Source of the DNA: an uncultured Mucilaginibacter sp. | GTDB taxonomy: Bacteria; Bacteroidota; Bacteroidia; Sphingobacteriales; Sphingobacteriaceae | NCBI GenBank assembly: GCA_913775265.1 | Contig: CAJYJH010000041.1 | Location: forward strand, 62,001 to 126,000 | Reading direction: 5' to 3' | DNA: 64,000 nucleotides | In this document: piece after piece, positions 35,815-44,587 of the stretch | Layout of the letters: every line of letters starts with the position of its first letter | How positions within the stretch are numbered: position 1 is the stretch's first letter | The notes under the pieces: model-generated | Told to the model about the DNA's origin: nothing | The model's input: only the letters and a program-made list of their open reading frames with translations | Databases searched by the model: none | Position numbers and translations under genes: made by a program

Positions 35815-36006
35815 TGATGCACAACAGTATCAGACCTAATCGTTTAATTAGCAAAGTAACGAAAAAACTAAGATTTTTGGTATAAATTATATATCGCCTA
35901 CTTTAAAAGGTTAATTGGTGTTTATTTTATAATCGCTGTCGACGTTCGAGTGTAAGTTCGGTACTTATCTGTTTTCGTGATAATACGGATGTTGCTGTAG
36001 CTTTCT

Positions 36007-36792
36007 TTAAATATAAATCTCGCCCTTCAAATAAGTCACTGCTTCGCCGCTCATCAACACGCGGTCGCCTTTATGTTCGCACCATAACTCGCCTTTACGG
36101 GCAGAAAGCTGATAGGCATGTAATTGAGTTTTACCTAACTTTTCGGCCCAGTAGGGGATGAGGTTACAGTGTGCCGAGCCAGTAACCGGATCTTCAGGAA
36201 CACCTGCGGCAGGCGCAAAAAAGCGGGATACAAAATCAACATCTTTACCCGGTGCGGTAATGATGATACCAACGGCATCTATCTTACTCAACAAGAAATG
36301 ATTGGGCTGCATATCGATAATATCCTGCTCATTGTCGTACGCCAAAAAATAATCGCGCGAACGCAAAACGTGTACCGGCATTTTATTATTCAGCCCCTCT
36401 AATAAGCCTTCGGGCATTTCGGCCGGGTAGGGTGGGCGCGAGGGAAAGTCAAGGGTGTAGCGATCTCCATTTTTGGTCACTATCAGCGTTCCTGCCTTTT
36501 GGGTTTCAAAATGAATGGCATCTTCTGTATAGTTTAATTCTGTAAAAATGATGTGTGCGGTGGCTAAGGTAGCATGTCCGCATAAATCAATTTCATATTC
36601 CGGTGTAAACCAGCGTAGGTGATAACCCTCGGGTGTTTTTACAAAAAATGCAGTTTCGGCCAGATTGTTCTCGATGGCTATCTTTTGCATGGTTTCGTCG
36701 GGCAGCCACTCAGTTAACGGGCAAACTGCTGCCGGGTTGCCGCCATACAATTGATTGGTAAAGGCATCTGCCTGGTAAATAGGTATAGTCAT
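36007..36792 (-). CDS. PhzF-family isomerase/epimerase
   Basis: This 261-residue enzyme of the diaminopimelate-epimerase-like fold begins MTIPIYQADAFTNQLYGGNP. It carries Glu46 in NLAETAFFV (the catalytic glutamate of PhzF), DLCGHATLATA and GVPEDPVTGSAHC. Family members isomerise phenazine precursors or unknown small acids; the specific substrate here is unknown. Its start overlaps the end of the upstream ABC ATPase gene by 4 bases (ATGA), so the two are co-translated. The 192-bp gap before it (35815-36006) shows nothing I can name. Confidence 0.88.
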   Translation of the reverse strand: MTIPIYQADAFTNQLYGGNPAAVCPLTEWLPDETMQKIAIENNLAETAFFVKTPEGYHLRWFTPEYEIDLCGHATLATAHIIFTELNYTEDAIHFETQKAGTLIVTKNGDRYTLDFPSRPPYPAEMPEGLLEGLNNKMPVHVLRSRDYFLAYDNEQDIIDMQPNHFLLSKIDAVGIIITAPGKDVDFVSRFFAPAAGVPEDPVTGSAHCNLIPYWAEKLGKTQLHAYQLSARKGELWCEHKGDRVLMSGEAVTYLKGEIYI

Positions 36793-37451
36793 CTGTGGGA
36801 TTGATTATGGCTAAGATAGCCGTAAGTTATCAACTCTTCAGGATGTTTGATCAATTTTGTGGCTCCGTTTTGCAGGAGATACACCTGGTCGCTTACATCC
36901 AAGATGTTTTCGTACTGATGATCGGTGACGATAAAGCCTTTATAAACAGATCGTTTACGGATGATGGCTTTAATTTCTTCGGCCTGCACCGGCGAGATAT
37001 GGGTAAAAGGCTCATCGAGTAAAATGTAACTGGCTTTGCTATACAGAATCATCAGCGTTTCGAGCTTGCGCAGTTCGCCGCCTGATAGCTGACTTGGTTT
37101 GTTGTTTTTAAACTGTCGGTAAATGTCAATTTCAGTAAACTCATCCCACGCTCGCTGATCAACCAGCATGGGCGCAAGCTGGCAAATGGGTATTTGTTTG
37201 GGTAAATAATTTTGCTGCGGCAGATAAGCAATGGTGTTATTAATATATCCTTTGTCAATAATTTTGCCGTCAGCATTGATGTGCTTATAATCGGGGGTTA
37301 CCGTTCCGAAAATAATTTTTAACAGGCTCGACTTACCGCTGCCATTACGGCCTAGTAAACCGGTAACACACCCGGGCCGGCAATCCAGGTAAACATCCTG
37401 CAATATTTTGCGGCCGCTATAGGCTAATTGTACACTGTCTACTTTAAGCAT
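36789..37451 (-). CDS. ABC-type ATPase, export class
   Basis: This 220-residue ATPase has Walker A GRNGSGKSS, signature LSGGELRKLE and Walker B YILLDEPFTHIS. The His switch lies in VTDHQYENIL. It is a single nucleotide-binding domain with no membrane domain. The gene upstream in the operon encodes a small membrane protein (overlap of 8 bases), which may be its partner, and the PhzF-like gene follows. This resembles the small ABC-2-type exporter ATPases, but no canonical permease is present. Confidence 0.85.
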   Translation of the reverse strand: MLKVDSVQLAYSGRKILQDVYLDCRPGCVTGLLGRNGSGKSSLLKIIFGTVTPDYKHINADGKIIDKGYINNTIAYLPQQNYLPKQIPICQLAPMLVDQRAWDEFTEIDIYRQFKNNKPSQLSGGELRKLETLMILYSKASYILLDEPFTHISPVQAEEIKAIIRKRSVYKGFIVTDHQYENILDVSDQVYLLQNGATKLIKHPEELITYGYLSHNQSHR

Positions 37452-37800
37452 GAGTTACAGGCAATAAGTACAGACATACAGAAGTAATTACAAGAAATGC
37501 TAAAAGATCGGCCGTAAAAGTTATCGCGTAAAGCCTAACTACACTTTGCCCGGCATTGCGGTAATAATTATAAACGTATCTGTTTAGGTGATGACGAAAG
37601 AACGCGGCAGTGGCATAGCCCAAAAGCTTAAAAACCAAACAAAGCGGTAAAACCACTAAGCCAAACGGTATTAGCAACAACAAGGCAATGCCACTAAATA
37701 TTAAATGATACCACCAAAATGGCCGGTGAAATTGCAACAATAAGCGATACAAGTTAAGCATAGAGTGACGGGCAAAGCTGAATATATACAACTCATACAC
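37444..37800 (-). CDS. Small multi-pass membrane protein, unknown function
   Basis: This protein of 118 residues, or 105 if translation starts at the internal Met at 37761 (MLNLYRLLLQFHRPFWW), which looks the more natural membrane-protein start. Two to three hydrophobic segments are clear: YHLIFSGIALLLLIPFGLVV, PLCLVFKLLGYATAAF and a C-terminal DLLAFLVITSVCLYLL. No family is recognised. It overlaps the following ABC ATPase gene by 8 bases, so a structural partnership is plausible (inference). Confidence 0.6.
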   Translation of the reverse strand: MYELYIFSFARHSMLNLYRLLLQFHRPFWWYHLIFSGIALLLLIPFGLVVLPLCLVFKLLGYATAAFFRHHLNRYVYNYYRNAGQSVVRLYAITFTADLLAFLVITSVCLYLLPVTHA

Positions 37801-37832
37801 GGATAGCTTTATTGTATGTGATCAAAGCTCTG

Positions 37833-39020
37833 CTAATTAGCAATCCAGAGCACGGAATTGCCTGTACCATATTCGTTTTGTTCGCGTTGCTTATTGCCCG
37901 GGTCCAATATCCATTGGCCATCCACCACAAACTTGTAACGGTACTTGCCCGGTTTTAAGCGCATACTGATGTGCCATTCGTTGCCTTCATGCACAAGAGT
38001 ATAGCCGGTAGGGTTCCAATTGTTCATATCCCCTGCCAAGCGAACCTCACGGGCATTGTTGTAGCCTTTTAATACGAAGGTATGGTTTGGCGCAACAGAC
38101 ATAAATGAGTTATGGTTGTCATCAGTAACGGACGAATGCGGATTACCCGGATCGGTCATCCATTGCCCATCGGCTATAAACTTATATTCGTAGTTACCTT
38201 TAGGCAGAATGATCGATAAGGCCCAGCCTTTGGCAGTTTTCTTTAACCGGGTGCTGTTTGGGTTCCAATCATTAAAGCTACCGGCCACGTAAACGTTTTG
38301 AGCATTGGTGAAGCCGTTAAGTTTAAAGGTGGCTGTTTCGCCAAGACTCAACACCGATACCGCCTCGCTTTTATATTTGGCTTGTGTTGGGTTAGACGGA
38401 TCAACGGTCCACCGGCCATCAATCATAAAACGGTAGAGGTGGCTGCCTTCGTGCAAGTAAAGCTGCTTTTCCCAATGGTCGTTTTTAAAGGTCATCACCA
38501 ATTCGTTGGCATTCCAGTTGTTAAAACTTCCAGCTACCGATATACGGCGTGCCGACTGATTGCCGGGCAACCTGAAGGTGTAATTGTAACGGAAATAAAT
38601 AGAGTTGTAATCGCCGAAACCGTCGGCTTCTTTCAGATTATTTTCCAGGTCGCGCGTCCATCGGCCATTAACAATAAACTTATAGGCATAAATTCCCGGT
38701 TCCAGTTTAATGTCGCTTACCCAGCCACTATCTGTACGTGTCATTAATCCTTGTTGGGTAGTCCAGTCGTTAAAGCTGCCCGACAACTGCACCCGCCGTA
38801 CACTGGTATTGCCGGGTAGAAAGAAACGCGTTAAACCTGACGGTAATTCGCGTACGGTTACTTTAGAGAATTTATTGACCCCATAAGCCACATCATCCGG
38901 GTAACCGGGATCTGATTTTGCAGCAGCAGATATGTACCTCATAGCCTTACCGAATTGCAATTGCGGAACAATGCAAAACGTCAGGATGACTATGATGTAT
39001 GGAGTAAGCCGCCGTATCAT
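37833..39020 (-). CDS. Secreted protein of four tandem glycogen-binding (AMPK/CBM48-like) domains
   Basis: This 395-residue protein has an N-terminal hydrophobic signal (residues 3-20) and four copies of an 80-odd residue beta-sandwich. Each copy has a G-[SD]-[FM]-N-[DN]-W motif, at residues 81, 164, 247 and 330, spaced exactly 83 apart, followed by a K-[FY]-[VI]-[VA]-[DN]-G-[QR]-W motif and a DPGN-type turn. This is the pattern of glycogen-binding domains of AMP kinase beta and CBM48. There is no catalytic domain. It could bind alpha-glucans at the surface or act as a scaffold. The aspartic-protease gene lies 4 bp upstream on the same strand, so they are co-transcribed. Confidence 0.8.
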   Translation of the reverse strand: MIRRLTPYIIVILTFCIVPQLQFGKAMRYISAAAKSDPGYPDDVAYGVNKFSKVTVRELPSGLTRFFLPGNTSVRRVQLSGSFNDWTTQQGLMTRTDSGWVSDIKLEPGIYAYKFIVNGRWTRDLENNLKEADGFGDYNSIYFRYNYTFRLPGNQSARRISVAGSFNNWNANELVMTFKNDHWEKQLYLHEGSHLYRFMIDGRWTVDPSNPTQAKYKSEAVSVLSLGETATFKLNGFTNAQNVYVAGSFNDWNPNSTRLKKTAKGWALSIILPKGNYEYKFIADGQWMTDPGNPHSSVTDDNHNSFMSVAPNHTFVLKGYNNAREVRLAGDMNNWNPTGYTLVHEGNEWHISMRLKPGKYRYKFVVDGQWILDPGNKQREQNEYGTGNSVLWIAN

Positions 39021-39024
39021 TAGG

Positions 39025-39999
39025 TTAGTGATTGTAAATGTACATTTCCAGTTCTTTTTTTACGAAGTTTATGGTGAAAATACCCCGGGTAAAAAAGTCA
39101 TATCCTAAAACTGCATCTACCGAAAAACCATAAGCCCTGTCCAAATGACTTAAGTCGGATATTAAAATCCGGTTGTTTCTGAATAAGTAGTTGCCTATCA
39201 CCATCTGGTCAAAATTGGCATATACCAAAGCCTTGCCAGTACCACCAACACCCACAATAGCCGATTTATTAATGGGCTGCATGACATTCATCACTGCCTT
39301 GGGGCAATCTTTAGACAGTAAATTGCTTTCGGCTCCTGTATCAAAAACAAACCAGGTAGTCTTATCGGCAATGCTGCCTTTAATAAACATTACATCGTTC
39401 ATGTACTTAAACGAGGTGCGCATATCGGGTGCTTGGAATGCCCGTTGCTCCGTTGGTATCTCGCCTTTGTTATCCAGTTTGTGCAGGTAAAGTACATTAT
39501 GGAAAAGATCGATAGTGATGGCCATTTTGCAAAACAGCTGCGTGCCGATAATGCCCAGTACTTTGATTTTTTTAGTATTTTCAATGGCCGATAAATCACA
39601 GACATCAGCAGGGAGCCTTTTGTATTTTAAGTCCAACCCCAACAAAAAGTTATTCACCTGGGTGCGAAAGGTACCTGCTGAGGCTCCGTTCACCCCAGTG
39701 GCTTCCTGGTCGCCTACGTGAGGCATATCACTAAAGTAAGTGGCATTTAATACTAAATAAGGTGCCCCCGTATCCAGTACAAAATTGCCTGCTACCGAAT
39801 CAACCTGAGCTTCTAATACAATCAGGTTGCCGGCCCGCTTGATGGGGATGGTTACCGTTTTTAAATCGTCGGCAAAAATGGGTTCGATGATGGGTGAAGC
39901 TGTGCCTGCGCAATGTTTTATCATAATGGCCGGCTTTGCACTTGCCCTGCCCCCAAGCAGGAGTGTAAGCAGCATGATTATAAAACATAGGTTGTGCAT
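39025..39999 (-). CDS. Double-DTG retropepsin-like aspartic protease, secreted
   Basis: This 324-residue protein has a signal peptide (residues 1-20). It contains two aspartyl-protease halves in one chain: NFVLDTGAPYLVLNA with Asp76-Thr77-Gly78 and WFVFDTGAESNLLS with Asp220-Thr221-Gly222. Each half ends with a hydrophobic-hydrophobic-Gly flap-type segment (VLGIIGTQLF and AVLGYDFF). Two DTG motifs in one polypeptide could form an active site without dimerising. Most bacterial members have one domain and form dimers (family knowledge). It is the first gene of a two-gene operon with the four-repeat protein. Confidence 0.8.
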   Translation of the reverse strand: MHNLCFIIMLLTLLLGGRASAKPAIMIKHCAGTASPIIEPIFADDLKTVTIPIKRAGNLIVLEAQVDSVAGNFVLDTGAPYLVLNATYFSDMPHVGDQEATGVNGASAGTFRTQVNNFLLGLDLKYKRLPADVCDLSAIENTKKIKVLGIIGTQLFCKMAITIDLFHNVLYLHKLDNKGEIPTEQRAFQAPDMRTSFKYMNDVMFIKGSIADKTTWFVFDTGAESNLLSKDCPKAVMNVMQPINKSAIVGVGGTGKALVYANFDQMVIGNYLFRNNRILISDLSHLDRAYGFSVDAVLGYDFFTRGIFTINFVKKELEMYIYNH

Positions 40000-40054
40000 C
40001 CGGTTGAACTATACCCATAAGACCGGCTAAACCACCAAAACGTTACAGTAAATA

Positions 40055-40756
40055 TCAAAAAATAGAAAGTTGGGCAGGAGAGGTACCAGCGGCATCAACA
40101 CGTATTTGGTTTACAAAGATGTGGGCTTGCCGTGTTGGCTCGGGTATGCGGTAGCCTTTCAGGCAGTTTTTAATAATGTCTACGCTTTGGTCTAACGTAA
40201 TGTGGTGCCCTGGCGATACGTAAATAGGATTACAGTTCCTTTTGCTTCGTAAGGCCATGCCAATTACTTCCTGCTTATCATACATCGGGCTTTGGGCAAA
40301 TACCTCATTGGCTGGTTCTTCGTACTTGCCAAACAAGCGGCTTTTGGCGCTGCCAATGGTAGGCGTGTTAGTGATTACCCCAAAATGTGATGCAATGCCC
40401 ATCCGCCGGCGGTGTGCAATACCTTGCCCGTCGAGTACTAACAGGTCAGGTTTGGTTTCCAACTTTTCCCAGGCCTCCAACAAAGCCGGTACTTCGCGGA
40501 AGGCCAGCAGGCCTGATATGTAAGGAAAGGTAGTCCGGCTAATGGCCGATGCATGGCCTATTACTTCCATTTCCGGGTATTTAAACAACACGATCCCGGC
40601 GTACACTATTTCCGAATATTTATTGAACGAGATATCCGAACCGGCAATAATCCGGATGGGTTTCTCCAGTGGCTTGATCTGGATTTGTTGCCTTAGTTCT
40701 TGCTGATAGGCAATGGCTTGTTCGGCATTTAAACTTTCGTACTCGGAAGGCTGCAT
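40055..40756 (-). CDS. nfi: Endonuclease V (deoxyinosine 3-prime endonuclease)
   Basis: This 233-residue repair nuclease cuts near deaminated bases such as deoxyinosine. Visible catalytic residues are Asp41 in IAGSDISF, Glu88 in LLAFREVP and Asp109 in LVLDGQGIAH, matching Asp43, Glu89 and Asp110 of the Thermotoga enzyme. The wedge motif FPYISGL is present, and length is normal. It lies downstream of rpoD on the same strand but after a terminator. Confidence 0.95.
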   Translation of the reverse strand: MQPSEYESLNAEQAIAYQQELRQQIQIKPLEKPIRIIAGSDISFNKYSEIVYAGIVLFKYPEMEVIGHASAISRTTFPYISGLLAFREVPALLEAWEKLETKPDLLVLDGQGIAHRRRMGIASHFGVITNTPTIGSAKSRLFGKYEEPANEVFAQSPMYDKQEVIGMALRSKRNCNPIYVSPGHHITLDQSVDIIKNCLKGYRIPEPTRQAHIFVNQIRVDAAGTSPAQLSIF

Positions 40757-40767
40757 ACCTATAAAAG

Positions 40768-40799
40768 CAAAAAAGCCCCCGGTTGTTTACCGGAGGCTT
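40768..40799 (-). terminator. Terminator of rpoD
   Basis: Read on the minus strand, AAGCCTCCGG, loop TAAACAA, then CCGGGGGCTT and TTTT. The stem has one mismatch and a T run. It lies 14 bp after the rpoD stop. Confidence 0.85.
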
Positions 40800-40812
40800 C
40801 GTATCATTTAGT

Positions 40813-41673
40813 TTAACCTAAGTATGATTTTAAGATTTTGCTTCGCGATGTATGACGTAAGCGTTGTAAGGCTTTGTCTTTAATCTGACGTACACGCTCG
40901 CGGGTCAGGTTAAATTTCTCACCAATTTCTTCGAGAGATAATGGGTGATTGGTACCTAAACCAAAGAACAGCACAATGATTTCGCGTTCGCGCTCTGTTA
41001 AGGTAGACAGCGAACGTTTAATTTCTTCAGACAACGACTCGTTAATCAAAATAGAGTCGGTATTCGGCTCATGGTTTTCGAGTACGTCTAATAAAGTATT
41101 TTCTTCACCTTGCACAAACGGCGCATCCATAGATACATGACGGCCAGAGTTACTTAAGGTATCAGATATTTTGTCAACTGTAGTTTCCAGAATATCTGCT
41201 AACTCTTCTGGCGAAGGTTCGCGCTCATACTCTTGCTCCAGTTTAGAAAAAGCCTTGCTGATTTTGCTTAATGAGCCTACCTGGTTTAAAGGTAAACGTA
41301 CAATACGCGATTGCTCAGCAATAGCTTGTAGAATAGACTGACGAATCCACCAAACCGCATACGAAATAAATTTGAAGCCTTTGGTTTCGTCAAAACGTTT
41401 GGCAGCTTTAATTAAACCTAAGTTACCTTCGTTAATTAAATCGCCAAGGGTTAAGCCTTGGTTTTGGTATTGTTTAGCTACTGATACCACAAAACGCAGG
41501 TTGGTTTTGGTTAAACGCTCAAGCGCTGCTTGATCGCCTTCGCGTATCTTTTGGGCTAATATTACTTCTTCTTCGGCAGTTATCAGGTCAACCTTGCCAA
41601 TCTCGTGTAAATACTTGTCTAACGACTGCGATTCACGGTTGGTAATGGATTGGGTTATTTTGAGTTGTCTCAT
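40813..41673 (-). CDS. rpoD: RNA polymerase primary sigma factor RpoD (short Bacteroidota type)
   Basis: This 286-residue sigma-70 starts [22 protein letters not shown]. It has region 1.2/2 with [18 protein letters not shown] and [10 protein letters not shown], region 3, and region 4.2 with [20 protein letters not shown]. It lacks region 1.1, as is usual for primary sigma factors of Bacteroidota, which read the unusual TTG/TAnnTTTG promoters. Its own upstream region has such a -7 box. Confidence 0.93.
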   Translation of the reverse strand: MRQLKITQSITNRESQSLDKYLHEIGKVDLITAEEEVILAQKIREGDQAALERLTKTNLRFVVSVAKQYQNQGLTLGDLINEGNLGLIKAAKRFDETKGFKFISYAVWWIRQSILQAIAEQSRIVRLPLNQVGSLSKISKAFSKLEQEYEREPSPEELADILETTVDKISDTLSNSGRHVSMDAPFVQGEENTLLDVLENHEPNTDSILINESLSEEIKRSLSTLTEREREIIVLFFGLGTNHPLSLEEIGEKFNLTRERVRQIKDKALQRLRHTSRSKILKSYLG

Positions 41674-41712
41674 CTAATTTATACCTCGATTCTTGTTTTA
41701 GAATTGAACGTG

Positions 41713-41720
41713 CAAAAGTA
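41713..41720 (-). promoter_or_regulatory. -7 promoter box of rpoD
   Basis: On the minus strand TACTTTTG, a full TAnnTTTG match, 39 bp before the rpoD ATG. Confidence 0.55.
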
Positions 41721-41836
41721 CAATTTTCTTACGGAAAATCGTCATATTATTTGACATTTACAATTAAATTATATATGCAAACTCTTGCGCATTCGCATAA
41801 TTATATCATAAGTCATACCAAAGCGTTGATTATAAG

Positions 41837-42727
41837 CTAAATGTCAGTCAGCTTAAACACATCTTTTACTCTGATGCCCTTTTCGGTTTGCTGTAAAGTG
41901 CAGCATTCGTTCACGGCATCATGTTCAAAAAATAAGATGTATTCTTTATCTAATGCTTGCTGCAAGTAGGCGCGTTTCTCGTTCATGGCTTGCAGCGGAA
42001 ACGAGTCGTAAGCGGCTACATAAGGTATAGGCAAATGTCCGGCAGTAGGTATCAAATCAGCAACGTAAAACACCAGATTATTTTTATAATGCAGTAGTGG
42101 CAGCATCATGGCTTCGGTGTGGCCCGATACAAAAAACACCTGCATATTGGCAGAAAATGGTATGCCATTTTGTACCTCAACAAACTTTAAACGTCCGCTC
42201 TCTTTTAATGGCAAAAGATTTTCAGTTAAATATGACGCCTTTTCGCGGTCGTTCGGATTTTCGGTAGCCCACTGCCAGTGCTTCTCGTTTGTCCAATAGG
42301 TAGCATTGGGGAAAGCAGGCCTCAGTGTTTCGCCATCTTTTACAACCGCCCCGCCAACGTGGTCCAGGTGCAAATGCGTTAAAAATACGTCCGTGATATC
42401 GTCGGGCGTAAAGCCATGCGCTGCAAGCGAGCTTTGCAGTGTATCATCGCCATGCAGATAGTAATAGCTAAAAAACTTTTCGCTTTGTTTATTGCCGATG
42501 CCGGTATCAATTAGTATCAACCTGTCCTCATCCTTAACCAACAGGCAGCGCATGGCTAATGTACACAGGTTTTGCTCATCTGCCGGGTTAGTTTTGCTCC
42601 AAATTGTTTTAGGCACTACGCCGAACATGGCGCCGCCATCCAGTTTAAACAGGCCGGTGTTGATTACAAAAAGTTCAGCCCCCCAGCCCCCTGAAGGGGG
42701 AGTAGAAGATGAGGTGTTGTTACTCAT
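41837..42727 (-). CDS. Metallo-beta-lactamase-fold hydrolase with a repeat-encoded N-terminus
   Basis: This 296-residue MBL-fold protein has the zinc motif THLHLDHVGG (His118, His120, Asp122, His123), IDTGIGNK upstream and FVSGHTEAMML for the next metal ligand. It resembles quorum-quenching-lactonase-like or general MBL hydrolases; the substrate is unknown. Residues 9-17 (TPPSGGWGA) are encoded entirely by a 24-bp G/C-rich palindromic repeat (42679-42702). The recognisable family start, FVINTGLFKLDGGAMFG, comes after it, and no other Met lies before Met34. The element seems to have inserted in frame at the start of the gene. Confidence 0.82.
   Translation of the reverse strand: MSNNTSSSTPPSGGWGAELFVINTGLFKLDGGAMFGVVPKTIWSKTNPADEQNLCTLAMRCLLVKDEDRLILIDTGIGNKQSEKFFSYYYLHGDDTLQSSLAAHGFTPDDITDVFLTHLHLDHVGGAVVKDGETLRPAFPNATYWTNEKHWQWATENPNDREKASYLTENLLPLKESGRLKFVEVQNGIPFSANMQVFFVSGHTEAMMLPLLHYKNNLVFYVADLIPTAGHLPIPYVAAYDSFPLQAMNEKRAYLQQALDKEYILFFEHDAVNECCTLQQTEKGIRVKDVFKLTDI
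42679..42702 (+). repeat. 24-bp palindromic repeat, copy 1 (inside the MBL coding region)
   Basis: Six C, AG, five C, TGAA, five G, AG. It contains an inner CCCCCTGAAGGGGG hairpin. It encodes residues 9-17 of the MBL-fold protein on the other strand. An inverted copy with one difference lies 104 bp away at 42807-42830. Confidence 0.85.
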
Positions 42728-42740
42728 GCACTATAGTATA

Positions 42741-42772
42741 AAGGCCCTTGTCATAATAAACAAAAGGGCCTT
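42741..42772. terminator. Hairpin between lpdA and the MBL gene
   Basis: A perfect 9-bp stem AAGGCCCTT / AAGGGCCTT with a 14-nt loop lies downstream of lpdA on the minus strand. No strong T run follows, so it may be a weak terminator or an RNA-end-stabilising hairpin. Confidence 0.5.
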
Positions 42773-42806
42773 CTTAATAAAATTGATATTGCAGCAATTA
42801 ATTCAG

Positions 42807-42830
42807 CTCCCCCTTTAGGGGGCTGGGGGG
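42807..42830 (-). repeat. 24-bp palindromic repeat, copy 2 (inverted)
   Basis: On the minus strand this reads as copy 1 with TAAA in place of TGAA at the centre. It ends 6 bp before the lpdA stop at 42837. The two copies form a large inverted pair around the MBL start codon. Confidence 0.85.
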
Positions 42831-42836
42831 CTCGAC

Positions 42837-44228
42837 TTATAAGTGAATCACCTCGTCGTAAGCCGCAGCAGCAGCTTCCATCACCGCTTCGCTCATGGTA
42901 GGGTGTGGGTGTACCGATTTAACGATTTCGTGACCGGTAGTTTCCAGCTTACGTGCAGTTACCACTTCGGCAATCATTTCGGTTACGTTGTAACCAATCA
43001 TGTGCGCGCCCAGGAACTCGCCGTATTTGGCATCAAAAATTACTTTTACAAAGCCGTCTTTAGCACCGGCAGCACTTGCTTTACCAGATGCTGAGAATGG
43101 GAAACGTCCAATTTTTAATTCGTAACCAGCTTCGCGTGCTGCTTTTTCGGTGTAACCTACCGATGCAATTTCGGGAGAGCAATAAGTACAGCCCGGAATG
43201 TTGTTATAATTCAACGGTTCAACGTGTTGACCGGCAATTTTTTCTACACAAATAATACCTTCGGCAGATGCTACGTGAGCCAAAGCCTGACCTTTAACAA
43301 TGTCGCCGATAGCGTAAACGCCTTCCACGTTGGTACGGTAAAAATCATCCACCAGTACTTTGCCTTTGTCAAACTTAACGCCGGCTTCTTCCAGGCCAAT
43401 GCCTTCCAGGTTGGTAGCAATACCTACTGCCGAAAGAACGATCTCGGCTTCTAAAGTTTCAACACCTTTAGCGGTTTTAACGCTTACTTTACAAAGTTCA
43501 CCTTTAGTATCAACCGATTCAACCGTTGAACCTGTCATGATGTTGATGCCTTGTTTTTTCAAGGTGCGGGCCAGTTGTTTAGAAACTTCTTCGTCCTCAA
43601 CCGGAACAATATTATCTAAGTACTCTACTACGGTTACCTGCGTACCCATAGCATTGTAAAAATAAGCAAACTCAATACCTATTGCACCCGAACCAACAAC
43701 CACCATTGATTTAGGTTGGTTAGGTAACACCATAGCCTGACGGTAACCAATGATTTTTTTACCATCTTGCGGTAAGTTTGGTAACTCGCGTGAGCGGCCA
43801 CCGGTAGCCAATATAATATGTTTAGCGGTATGCTCGGCTATGGTACCATCGGCAGCTTTAACTTCAACGGCGCCTTTGCCTTTAAGCTTACCGAAACCCA
43901 TAATCACATCGATTTTGTTTTTCTTCATTAAAAACTGCACGCCTTTGCTCATGCCTTCGGCCACACCACGGCTGCGCTTTACTACAGCTGCAAAATCAGG
44001 CTCGCCTTTAATGTCTACGTTGATACCGTAATCGGCAGCATGATTAATGTACTCAAACACCTGGGCACTTTTTAACAAAGCTTTGGTGGGTATACAACCC
44101 CAGTTAAGGCAAATGCCACCCAATGATTCTTTTTCAATGATGGCTGTTTTTAAACCCAGCTGAGATGCGCGTATAGCCGCTACATAACCACCAGGACCAG
44201 ATCCGACAACAATTACATCGTAGTTCAT
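42837..44228 (-). CDS. lpdA: Dihydrolipoyl dehydrogenase
   Basis: This 463-residue FAD disulfide oxidoreductase is the E3 component of 2-oxoacid dehydrogenase complexes. The start is at MNYDVIVVGSGPGGYVAAIR (44228); an in-frame extension to 44282 is not family-like and overlaps the promoter box. It has redox cysteines in GGICLNWGCIPTKALL, NAD-binding VVVGSGAIGIEFA, and the C-terminal HPHPTMSEAVMEAA, with His as base. Full length. Confidence 0.95.
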   Translation of the reverse strand: MNYDVIVVGSGPGGYVAAIRASQLGLKTAIIEKESLGGICLNWGCIPTKALLKSAQVFEYINHAADYGINVDIKGEPDFAAVVKRSRGVAEGMSKGVQFLMKKNKIDVIMGFGKLKGKGAVEVKAADGTIAEHTAKHIILATGGRSRELPNLPQDGKKIIGYRQAMVLPNQPKSMVVVGSGAIGIEFAYFYNAMGTQVTVVEYLDNIVPVEDEEVSKQLARTLKKQGINIMTGSTVESVDTKGELCKVSVKTAKGVETLEAEIVLSAVGIATNLEGIGLEEAGVKFDKGKVLVDDFYRTNVEGVYAIGDIVKGQALAHVASAEGIICVEKIAGQHVEPLNYNNIPGCTYCSPEIASVGYTEKAAREAGYELKIGRFPFSASGKASAAGAKDGFVKVIFDAKYGEFLGAHMIGYNVTEMIAEVVTARKLETTGHEIVKSVHPHPTMSEAVMEAAAAAYDEVIHL

Positions 44229-44255
44229 TATGTTTTTTCTTTTACAGTTCGGCGT

Positions 44256-44263
44256 CAAATCTA
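44256..44263 (-). promoter_or_regulatory. -7 promoter box of lpdA
   Basis: On the minus strand TAGATTTG, an exact TAnnTTTG match 27 bp before the lpdA ATG. The lpdA/receptor intergenic region (44229-44587) carries this box and the divergent one at 44511-44538, and nothing else I recognise. Confidence 0.55.
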
Positions 44264-44510
44264 AATAAAAAGCACGACACAATAAAGCATTGTAAAGTCA
44301 TCAATAGCAATGCGTTTTAATTAAACGATTTGCTGATTTTGTAACGTTTTTTTGACAGTTACTTAATACCGAATGGTTATTTGGTTCAGTTTGCCGGATT
44401 TTGCGCAAAATTCAACAGAACTGTAAGTTGATGGGTTTATATTTGAACATATCCACATAAAAATTACAAAATGTGAAAAAGTTCCAAAATTTATTAACAT
44501 TAACTTAACG

Positions 44511-44538
44511 TTGAAACAGAAGCGGTTGTCTATATTTG
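44511..44538 (+). promoter_or_regulatory. Promoter of the Oar-like receptor gene
   Basis: A TTG at 44511-44513 (-33) and TATATTTG at 44531-44538 (-7) are separated by 17 bp, the best two-box Bacteroidota promoter in the window. The leader to the ATG is about 45 nt. Confidence 0.7.
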
Positions 44539-44587
44539 CGATGAATTTACAACTATTATAAGTTAATTAAACAAACAAAGCAAAAGC

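Noticed and set aside
44229..44282. Longer lpdA start at 44282
   Set aside because: The extension overlaps an exact -7 promoter box and is not family-like.
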